The notes beneath the pieces are model-generated. The model did not search any database and was not told the origin of the DNA. It saw only the letters and a program-made list of their open reading frames with translations. 64,000 nt of DNA from Gnetum montanum (lineage: Eukaryota; Streptophyta; Gnetopsida; Gnetales; Gnetaceae), in assembly GCA_015680685.1 (NCBI GenBank), contig MNCI01003573.1, forward strand, positions 270,268 to 334,267. The letters are read 5' to 3'. Below, in pieces: positions 55,114 through 64,000 of this stretch (position 1 is its first letter; every line of letters starts with the position of its first letter). The position numbers and the translations under genes were made by a program.

Positions 55114-56430
55114 CACCTATGCTAATCATTTGAGGCCCTCAGTTTCTTTTTAAGTTTTTATTTTACACATTTTTGTTTTACACATTTTTGTTTTACAAAT
55201 TTCTTTAACTTTTCTTATTTTTGTTTTACAACATCATTTATACTTTTTCATTTCTTTGTGTGTTTGATTACTTTGTTGATTCATCACTTAATAGGTGCTC
55301 CAATGGTGGTATGAACTGTATTCCATTGATTGCTAATGTTTGGTTTTTACCTTTAAGTTATGATGTGATACTAAGGTATGGTTCTTTTGATATAGCAGGC
55401 AATGAGTCCACTTCATCCATACATCCATAAATTTCTATGGTCTCTCTTGGCTTGGAACTGTATAGTCCCTTTTTCAATAATAAGAACAATCAATGAATCG
55501 GTGACTGGGCATTTCTCAAACTAAGGAAAGACTCAAGGATTGAAAAGAGTGTGACTTCAAGGGGATTTAATGCACTTGTGCTGGCCATTTTCTTGGGTGC
55601 TTAGATGTTTTCTTCTTGAATTTTCTTACCGTTCCGACGTTGCCACATTATCAGGAAGCTAAGCAAATAAAAATAATAAGTCTTTACATGGTGTGGTTCC
55701 CATGCAAAAACACAGAAAAAAATAGTGAGAATTCAAAGCACACCCCTTAGATGAAATAATCATTTGGGCTACAAGCACTGGTTATGGAACTAAAATAAAC
55801 ATGTTCCCTCTAACTCAAGCCCTTCTCCCTTCCCACTTTCTTCTCTTTTGTTTCGTCGGAATGGTGGTGGCTCTTTGGTGCAGCCATTCTTGTTACTTCA
55901 AGTGGATGGATGGGCCGAATGTATTAATGCGAAGTCACTAGATGTGGATTGTTTGGGGCCAGATTTGGAATGAGATCTACTAAGTCACATTAACCATTAA
56001 TACATAAGGGGCTGTACACCACCTTGTTCTTGAGATTCCATTCCATTCTCTTCTTTTCATCTTTCTTTCCCCATTTATCACCTCAGTACCAGTTGTATCA
56101 GTAGTCCATATCTTGGTGGATGCATTGTTTTCTTTTTGGTAAACTCTTGTGGTTAAGACTTTAACTCTTATCTCCAAATGACATTCCTAGAGCCTACAGA
56201 CTCTTTGAATGTGGGATTGTCAGGGCATTAAGGGCATGAGATTACTTTAGGGAGAACCCACTAGCATTCCTATTTGGTGCATCCATTAATTTCTTTCCTT
56301 TAAACATTTCCGCAATCACCATCTACTTTGTTCATCTCCATCTTTGACATCCATTTGATTGGCGTCGTTGTTGTTTCTTTTCCTCCATCTTTCTTATTCC
56401 TTATCTTTTTCCATTCTATCACTACCAGAG
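55114..56430 (+). other. Post-pol spacer of element E, non-coding
   Basis: Colinear with G 31938-33319; no supported gene. Confidence 0.5.
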
Positions 56431-56721
56431 GTTTGCTCTCAGTCATGGGGATCTTGGTCCAATTTTTTTTATTTTTCTCTTAACCCCTACACCTCGGGTA
56501 GTCACTAGTATCATATCTCCAGATTTGTATCAGCCATATCACAACTCAGCCAATGGACCTTACACTAAGGCAAGGTATTAACTGCATTGTGATTCATTTA
56601 TCCTTGCTAATATCAGACTATGTTGTGTGTGCAAATGGCAATCATACAACAACGGATTGGATCTGGAGTAAACACTTGGAATGGACTGGCACTGAAGCAG
56701 TTATGCAAGGGACAAAATTGA
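56431..56721 (+). pseudogene. Putative intron and decayed short ORF, element E
   Basis: Donor-like CTACCAGAG|GTTTGC at 56431. At the acceptor position GCAA replaces GTAG, so the AG is lost. GCTAAT is at 56606-56611. The ATG at 56635 opens MAIIQQRIGSGVNTWNGLAL but stops after 28 codons (TGA where G has CGA). Confidence 0.4.
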
Positions 56722-57004
56722 TGATGCACTTATGGATGGACAACGAAAATCGCAATCTTGGCGTTGGCAACAATAAACTTCTTCTTTTTTTCTCTCTCTC
56801 TTCTCTGTTCTCTCTCAGCTGCCAAATAAGGTTGGATGTCAAATGTGTATAGTGTTCACTCTTGTTGTCATGAACACTAAATTTTGCCATGTTTTGTAAT
56901 GATGATCCATTCACATGTCACCCCATCTACCATTAGTATCATTCAAGTCAATAATCCCATACCTTCCCAATATTTTGTAAGGAACTCAAGGACAAGTTTT
57001 CATT

Positions 57005-57018
57005 CAATCATGGGGGTA
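57005..57018 (+). other. 3' polypurine tract of element E
   Basis: CAATCATGGGGGTA before TGATGG. Confidence 0.8.
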
Positions 57019-57801
57019 TGATGGGACGCGATATCGCATCGACCCCTACGATATCACATACGTGATATCGTAGCCTGTCACCGGTTCTATAAATAAGAGG
57101 TAGCTTTCCCTTGTTTCTCCATCTAGATCTAGACCCTTAGCTAAACTCTAGTAGTTTTACCATTCTAGAGATAAAATAATTTCCATGTACCCACAGTAGA
57201 AGTCTCAAAGTGAATGGATCTTTATTCTAGCAAATTGTACCTGAGCACACATTTGTGTACAAAAATAAAGATGAACTTTCTGATAAGCCTTGCATGCATG
57301 GATTAAGCTAATTAGGATTTAATTAATGTTAAATGCTTAAATGCTTTCTTCGATAATTAATCTCTCTCAACCCTCAACTCCTAGTTAAGTGCATTCAGTA
57401 CGACTGCTTCGAGCACATGTGCTATGCTTGGTAACCCAATAACGAATAGCGTTTGGTAATCCCAATAGCATTGCATTGGTTCAGGGTGTGTATGACAAGT
57501 GGGAATGGATATTGATGCTAGGACGATTAAAGCTTAGTTAGTGAAATTTGGTTACTTAGTCTTTTCACCCTTTCCTCTCTTAGCATAGGCGATAAAAAAA
57601 TAAAAGACATAAAAATCATATACCTCAGACTTACTTAACCATAGAACTGTGACAATATAAGTAAGTCTGGGAAGACAATGATTGATTAACCTTAAATGTT
57701 CCATAAGGCGCGTAAGCACTTAGTCCTTGGAATTCGACTGGATTGCGCGTGTAATGCTCGTATTTGTATGGTTGAGTGTAGGGGTACCTCGCCACTCATC
57801 A
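57019..57801 (+). repeat. 3' LTR of element E
   Basis: 783 bp, TGATGGGACG to CACTCATCA, followed by TSD ATGAT. U3 holds a 12-bp perfect inverted repeat (CTACGATATCAC, GTGATATCGTAG) at 57046-57073. Confidence 0.9.
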
Positions 57802-57806
57802 ATGAT

Positions 57807-58980
57807 CATAACAAGTTAAGGACTAACCTAAATGAATCTACTCAAGAATCCCAACACAACAAACCAAGACATAGAGCATAACATAGAACATGGTAATGAT
57901 GTGAGTTATGGTAGCATGTATGGATGATAGAGAAGGTAGAACGGAGTTCCAAATTGAGGTCATAAGAAGTCCCTTATGGAATTTATGGTTAAAATGACCT
58001 AAGAAGTTTCATCCTCAGTCTACACCAAAACCATCTACTTTCATTGACTTCGCATCACCACTCTAACACTGATCCACCCACTCGAGACACAAAAGTGCTT
58101 CCACAAAATAACCACCATTCCACAAAGAGAGGAAAAGAGAAGTAGGAAGTAAGAGAGAGAGAGGGCCTTAGTTAGAGAGGACCTTCAAGAATAGGTGTAT
58201 GCTATTCGAGTCCCATAACCAGTGCTTACAACCCGTTTATCTGTCCAAGGGGTGTGCTTTGAGTTCCCATTATTTTTTTTTTGTTTTATTTTTTTTTTAT
58301 TTTTATTTTCAATAGGAACCACACCATGCAAGGACGTTATTTGACTTCCTATTAGTGGTTGGTGTAGAATCGTAAGAAGTCCATGAAAAACACTTAAGCA
58401 CTCAAGCAAGAGGAAGAGTACAAAGAATAACAAGTCCCCTTGAAGTCACATCCTTTACAAACCTTTGAATCCTTCCTAATTTTAGAACTACCAAGGTCAC
58501 TAATTAATTAAAAGTTACTTTAAGGAAAAGGGACCTCAAATTCCCAGAACAAGGAAAACCATAGAGTTCATTGGATGGGTAGATGACATGGAATCATTGC
58601 CTGTTCCATGAAAAATAAACCATGTCAAAATCATCAGACATTAGAATTCCAAAATAGAAACCAGACATCAATAATCACACATTAAGCATAAACCATCATT
58701 AGTAGACAACAATAGTGGCATTGTGTCCTATGGTAATAAAGCAAATTTATTAGAAAAAATAAGAAAATAGCACACTTAAACAAAAAGAAAGCAAAATAAA
58801 GTAAAATATATAAGAAAGTGTAAAATAATCAATAAGTTTCAAAGGTACTAAAGATGGTATAAAATTATAAAAAATTGAAAATCAAAAATTCATAAAATAA
58901 ATAATTTGTAAATATTAAAAATGTGAAAAACAAAAAGTAGAAAAACTAAGAAGCCAATTTAATGGTTAGCACGGATGGCC
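57807..58980 (-). other. Post-pol spacer of element D (part), non-coding
   Basis: No supported gene. Poly-T near 58265-58300; AT-rich 58600-58960. Colinear in short blocks with C 22900-23950. Confidence 0.5.
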
Positions 58981-58999
58981 ATCTCCCCCATGCCTAAGT
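58981..58999 (-). other. Internal polypurine-like motif, element D
   Basis: Minus strand CCAACTTAGGCATGGGGGAGA shortly after the integrase end. Confidence 0.6.
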
Positions 59000-60260
59000 T
59001 GGAAGGAGGAGATCCAAAAAATAGAACATGGTTGTCCATCCATTAAGGCAATAGTTACATTAGCCTATCTTGGTTCAAGGAAAGGCTTCACTTGTTGGAT
59101 GTTGACCAACTACTTTTTATTCCGACTATCAGGTTTGTAGGTCAACATGGCCCTAGAGGGAAAGGTTTGATCAATTATTTAAGGTCCCTCCCACAATGTT
59201 TGGAATTTTGTCTTTTGGGGTACATGTGTGGGGTTCTAGTAGAGAACCTTATCTCCTGGTTAAAGTTTTACTTTCTTGATTCTAAGGTCATGATGTTGCT
59301 TACTGAATGCCTTGTTCACCTCATTTAAGGATAGGGCCACTAATCATTTTTTATCTAACACATTCAGGGTGATTAATCATTCTTTCTGTGCTAGACTTAG
59401 GTCAAGGTTTAGCTCACAAGCTATTGAGAGTGTATGGAGCTCGGATTGGATTGGAAGCATTGGAAGCTTTCTGTACACTAACTTGTAGGGAGAATAGCCA
59501 ATAGGAAGTTTCCAAGTTGAATGATAAGCCTAGAGAGCATCTTTGAGCTTTGTATTCCAATCCTTCCTATATTTGCTAATGGTTCATGTTAGTATTTTTG
59601 TAATCTCCCAGTTGGTTGCCTTTGCTTGACTGTTGGCTTGGGATGATAAGGTATTGTTAATTTATGTTCTACCCCCAAGAGTTACATTAACTTTCTAAAA
59701 GTGGAACCTGTGAAAGGAGTTCCATTATCAGAATTTAGTGAATGCAGTACCCCAAACCTATTCATGATATTTTGTTGTATAAAGTTGGCAGTAGTGGATG
59801 ATGTACAATCAATAACGACTAGTGTTTCTGCCCATTTTGTGTAGTAGTCAACTGCTACTATGATATATGCCTTGTCATTGGACATGGGTGTGATGGGACC
59901 CATGAAGTCAACACCTCATATGTCGAAAGGTTCTAGTGGTTGAATCCACTATTAAGGATCTTCCATGCGAGCAATCATTCCCTTATCACGTTGATAATGT
60001 TCATAAGATTTGACAAATTGGTGGGCATCCCTAACGATTGTAGGCCAATAGTATCTTGCCATCAGGATTTTTATGGCTATGCATCTCCCTACATAGTGGC
60101 CTCTGCAAGGCCCTTCGTGAGCATCCTAGAGAACATGTAGTTGATATTCATTAGGGACACACCAATGAATTAGGGCATCAACACATACCTTGCAGAGGTA
60201 TTTGTTAATTTCCATGAAGTATTTAACCTGATGAAGAAATTGTTGCTTTTTCCTAAAATT
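59000..60260 (-). pseudogene. Integrase, element D
   Basis: The core is open at 59682-59903: MGPITPMSNDKAYIIVAVDY, then RFGVLHSLNSDNGTPFTGST. The first catalytic Asp falls just upstream (near 59910) and the second is in SDNG. The Glu region and C-terminus follow in broken frames. The N-terminal zinc region lies near 60150-60260 (minus). Confidence 0.8.
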
Positions 60261-61900
60261 CAAGTCCTACGGCATCTCTTAAGTGAGAAGATATGTAAGG
60301 ATGTCATTATACTAAGTTGATTTTACAAGCATTTATTCACTTATTGCTCCTGTTAAGAGGAGTTCATCTGAAAATTGATCAAAGAGCAGGCTCTCCTCCT
60401 ATTTTTTATCCCATCTTAAATGAGAGAGATGGTGAGTGATCACATTCTTAGTTCCTTTTCAAACTACCATCGTGAGATCAAATTCCTACAAGATCACAAA
60501 CCATCATATGACACAAGGACTCATCGTCGACTTATTCATGAGGAAGCGGATTGCACTGTGGTCAGTATGCATAAATACTTTGTAACTAAGCACATAGTAC
60601 CTGAACTTTTCTAGCACATACAACACTATCATTAGTTCTTTTTTTGTCGTGATGTAGTTATCTATGCTTCCACAATGCTTTGACTCATGTCGTGGATATA
60701 ATATGGATGTTTCTTATCATCCATCTGCATGTGCACTGCTCCCAAAGCATAGTTAGATATATCTATCATAATATTGAAGGGTCTCGACTAGTCTGGTGCT
60801 CATAGGATTAGTATTTCTACAAGTTTCTCCTTTAATTGTTGGAATGCATGTTCACATTCCCTAGTCTAAATGAAAGGTGCATCTTTCTTTGTAAGCTCTA
60901 CCAATGACTTTGCGATCTTAGAGAAATTCTTAATAAATCATTGGTAGTAGCTAGTGTGTCTAAGGAATGATCGGACATCTTTAACGGTCTCTAGTTGGCG
61001 TGTTATTCCTTGGATGACCCTAATTTTTTCTAGATTGACCTTAATCCATTTCTTTGAAATTTGGTGCCCTAGCACAATGGCTTCTTAGATCATGAGATGG
61101 CTCTTTTGCTAGTTGAGCCGTAGGTTTGTGTCTGCACATCTCTTCAATACTTGCCCAAGTCAGTCCAAGGCTTGCTTAAAGGTAGCTCCATAAGTGGAGA
61201 AGTCATCCATGAATAGTTCAACACCACTACCAATCTGCTATTGAAAGATACTAAGGACCAAGCGTTGAAATGTTGTGGGGGCATTGCAAAAGTTCCCTAG
61301 GGACTTGTGAATGTTGTCTTGGCTTAATCTTTTGACACAATTTGGATTTGGTTATAGCCACCACTACAATCATCCAAGAAACTATAATAATAATGCCCAG
61401 ATATGGTGTCTAATACTTGATCTTCAAATGGCAAAGAAAAGTGATCTTTAAATGTTGCCCGAAGTTGATGCAAACATGTCATTTGCCATCCTTCTTCTGT
61501 ATAATTACGAGTGGACTAACCCACTCACTATTCGCAATTGAATAGATGAACCCTGCCTTGAGGAGTTGCTCTATCTCCTCCTTGATGATTTGCTTCAATT
61601 TGGGATTTAGCTACCTCTACAGCTACCTTCTAAGCTTCATGGCTAGGTCGGTGTTGATGCAATGCTGGCATATCCTTGGATCAATTTTTGTAAGATCTGG
61701 ATATGACCAAGTAAAGGCTATTGACCATTTATTCACCACTTTCAACAACTTTTCTTTTTACTTAGGAGCAAATTTGGCATTAATGAAGACTGGTTTACCA
61801 TTCTTTAAAAATGCATACTCCATTCTGGCCAGTAAAGCTTTTAGTTCTATGGGCTCCTATTTGAAGTGATCAAGGATTTCCAACTCTCCCCCATAGGTAT
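60261..61900 (-). pseudogene. Reverse transcriptase and RNase H, element D
   Basis: RT core VELFMDDFSTYGATFKQALD near 61160-61220 (MDD intact), then IVLGHQIS and VIQGITRQLETVKDVRSFL. Between 61290 and 61340 part of the PFGLCNAP region is deleted relative to N and C. RNase H at lower coordinates (60530-60780) is frameshifted. Confidence 0.75.
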
Positions 61901-61969
61901 CATCATCTTCATTAGAGAGTTGGGAATGAACTTGTTCAATTTTGTCAATGCCTTTAACATATGCACATG

Positions 61970-62530
61970 TTAAGCTCTCAATTGGTTTCATGCATCATGT
62001 GCTGCTATTTGAATCAACTATCAACCACTAGGTGCCCTCCTGCTTTGTGGTTGCTACATACAGACACCTTTGAATGTTAATTTCTTGTGCACACTAATTG
62101 CATGCCTTAATGTATGTACTCTTGATGGACAAAATCTTTTGCATGCAATTGCACCCGTTATCATTGTATGTGATGCATTGAATATGCCTCTTCTCAATTT
62201 TTCCTAGCTCATTTTCCTTAAATATTTCTAAAGATAGGTCCCTTATACCCATTCTTGCATTAACCATGCTTAACCAATCTCTTCCCATAATGATGGGGAA
62301 CTCACTTTTTTAGTTGTCCACATTGATTACTAGAAAACCAACAAGATAGGACCACCCACAAATTGTGGTCACAATTTCCTCTACTAATCCCAGAGGGATA
62401 GTAATTGATTGATTTGCTAATTCTAAATGAATGTTGCTCTTCTTGAGAGGTGGTAGGTTTTGGGCCTTGTACATGTCATGGGAGATGAGATTCACTCCAG
62501 AACTAGAGTTAAGAAGAGCCTTGCATGGTT
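61970..62530 (-). pseudogene. Aspartic protease, element D
   Basis: LLNSSSGVNLISHDMYKAQN: the catalytic Asp is Asn and the Gly is Ser (G-to-A changes). NLPPLKKSNIHLELANQSIT and the open MGRDWLSMVNARMGIRDLSL block (62094-62288) follow. Confidence 0.8.
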
Positions 62531-64000
62531 CTGTCTAGCAATCTATAGATAAATGAGTGGACTTCCTGGATCAAATCTTTTTGTAGGAAGATTGCTGGCC
62601 TTGATCTAGTCAGAAACAACATGAGTTAGCATTACAGTGCAGATTCCAAGTGGCACTTGGTTTGAAGGGCACTTGGATAAGTGTGCTAGAGATGTAGGGC
62701 GATTAGTTGAATTAGATTATAAGGGTTGAAGAGGACTGCTGGGCCAAAAGAAAGGCCTTTTCCATGATCGATTATCTTGACCACTTGGTTGAAAAATTGG
62801 TTGTGAGTGTACATCCCTTATAGCATTTCATTATTGTGGCTATGAAGGAATCTTACCCTGCATGGACAAAGTAGGAGGTAATTAGGTTGAAGGTGGAGGT
62901 GCATGTGCAGAGGGATGCAAAGTATGGTACAAAATACAGATATGGGTTGTCCCCTTAAGTAGATGATGAATGTGTTCAATGGTACTCTGGAGGGTAATAG
63001 TGATGCTAGAATGATGTATGACTTGCAAAACTTCTAAGGAAGATAGGCTGTTAAACATAGTACTCGTATGGATCTGGTTGCCTATAAGGGTACTACTGCC
63101 TTGGCGGTGACATTCCCCATGATTGTGGTTGGTACCACTGTTGGTATTGTTCATAAGTTTGTGGAGGAGTTCCACTTGGGTAGTAAGCTTGTTGTTGCTA
63201 GTGGAATTACCTTGAGGGTAAGGCAATCATCTTGGAGCTTGCCTACATGCTAGGCGAGGATTCAATGCATACACTCCAAACTCTTATAAATGTGACACTA
63301 CAAGGCAACATCCTTTTGGATGTTTTTATTGGCAAATTTCACATTCAATTTCATCATTAGAGTTACACTCCACAACTTCCTCTAATACAATAGCTTTACC
63401 CTTACCTCTTTGGTAGGCACGTTTAGCTTCTTTTCACCTCCTGTGATTATGATCACTACTTTGCTCTTTAGATTCTTTAGCAATCTTCAAAGCAGTTTGA
63501 AATTTTTTATCTAAAGAGTCCCATAACTTATCAACCTTTTCTAAAATATCAGAAATAGATTTTTGGATGGGTGAGGTTTTTCTGTTCACCACTTCATCAA
63601 GTGGTGACTCCTCCTCATCATAAAATTGGACCTCTCGTTTTCTAATGGATGGGTCCCTGTTATACTCTTCAGCACTTTCCCTTTTTTGTAGCTCACCTTC
63701 TTCTTTTGCTATGTGCTCAATTAGCCTTTGGATCTAATGATATCTCAATTCAAACAATCTTTCTTGGGCATACACCCCAAGGGTTCTTTTTGTTTATGCT
63801 ATGAGTCCATCTATGATGTGGTGAAGTTGTTTCCTCTGAGAATAACCATGGCTAGGGCATCGGTATAAGAGTGAATAATATCAGCCCATGGTAGTATCCA
63901 AGGGTTCATGCGCTCCTTGTTTCCAACCTTGGATTTGTCTTCTTAGATTAGACACTCTGAAGTACGTCTGGTATTTACCATTGAACAGCTTTAACATAAT
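62531..64000 (-). pseudogene. gag C-terminal two thirds, element D
   Basis: Capsid end enters at 64000 (LFNGKYQTY-like). Then RQIQGWK-like sequence, a Glu/Lys-rich region (EVVNRKTSPIQKSISDILEK) and the zinc knuckle CEICQ-stop-KHPKGCC near 63300-63345. The Pro/Tyr-rich tail extends to about 62640. The start is outside the window. Confidence 0.75.

Larger units (their letters stand above)
44732..57801 (+). mobile_element. Element E, pol-deleted Athila-like element, split by F, TSD ATGAT
   Basis: 5' LTR, tRNA-Asp PBS, gag (split at 46910/53026 by element F), protease, then a deletion junction near 55060 directly into the post-pol spacer, polypurine tract and 3' LTR. RT, RNase H and integrase are missing. 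Closely related to G in LTR, gag and spacer. Confidence 0.9.
40806..64000 (-). mobile_element. Element D, Athila-like element with accessory gene, split by E
   Basis: Reading right to left: gag (enters from beyond 64000), protease, RT/RNase H, integrase, internal G-rich motif (58981), spacer, [element E with TSD ATGAT], spacer, putative promoter and intron, accessory gene (43786-41996), polypurine tract, 3' LTR (41743-40806). The 5' LTR is outside the window. Confidence 0.85.

Noticed and set aside
1-64000. CRISPR arrays, bacterial operons, tRNA or rRNA genes
   Set aside because: No regular repeat-spacer array, ribosome-binding arrangement or cloverleaf was seen; the tRNA-Asp matches are only 18-base primer sites next to LTRs.

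Overview
The window is plant nuclear DNA built almost entirely of nested, decayed LTR retrotransposons. I see no host gene, rRNA, tRNA or CRISPR array. Nearly all elements belong to one Ty3/gypsy group. Their LTRs begin TGATG and end CATCA. Where the leader survives, the primer-binding site matches the 3' end of plant tRNA-Asp. The RT carries FMDDF and MVQEG motifs, and the integrase has a D,D35E core and a GPY motif. This resembles the Athila lineage. A seed plant with a large, repeat-rich genome (possibly a gymnosperm) fits, but the species cannot be read from the sequence.

Layout. Element A (+) contributes its 3' end at 1-4088. Element B (+) runs 4722-18244 and is split by element N (-, 6298-13184, TSD ACTAA). 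B's right side is cut by element C (-, 18245-39619). C's integrase is split by element G (+, 25111-34636, TSD CTAGA). C's gag is cut by T (-, 39620-40805), an LTR fragment of a different family. T is cut by element D (-, 40806 to beyond 64000). D's post-pol spacer is split by element E (+, 44732-57801, TSD ATGAT). E's gag is split by element F (-, 46911-53025). The insertion order along one line is therefore B, C, T, D, E, F.

The most interesting feature is a third gene between pol and the 3' LTR in A, B, C, D and F. It begins MAPK-like, has a conserved N-terminal domain (WYxGExYxFWxNK, then YSIEAIxxVLxLP), a long heptad-rich coiled coil and a proline tail ending EPPPPxTI-stop. The ATG always follows a splice-acceptor-like AG with a CTAAY branch-like motif about 20-30 nt upstream. 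In B, C, D, F, G and E a donor-like site lies 200-530 nt upstream. In B, D and F a TATA box and a palindromic segment lie before the donor; C has a U3-like segment with a weak TATA, and G only a palindrome. In C, D and F that segment resembles the same element's LTR U3. I read this as an internal promoter, non-coding exon, intron and accessory gene: a self-contained cassette in the env position but without visible membrane segments. G and E keep only the splice signals and a short ORF.

Several elements are non-autonomous. B and E have lost RT through integrase, N has lost its 3' third, and F has gag plus the accessory gene but no pol. Most in-frame stops look like CAG/CAA/CGA to TAG/TAA/TGA or TGG to TAG/TGA, the signature of cytosine-methylation decay. 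All reading frames except short stretches are therefore pseudogenes. Boundaries of domains inside pol are approximate; LTR edges, TSDs and PBSs are read to the base.
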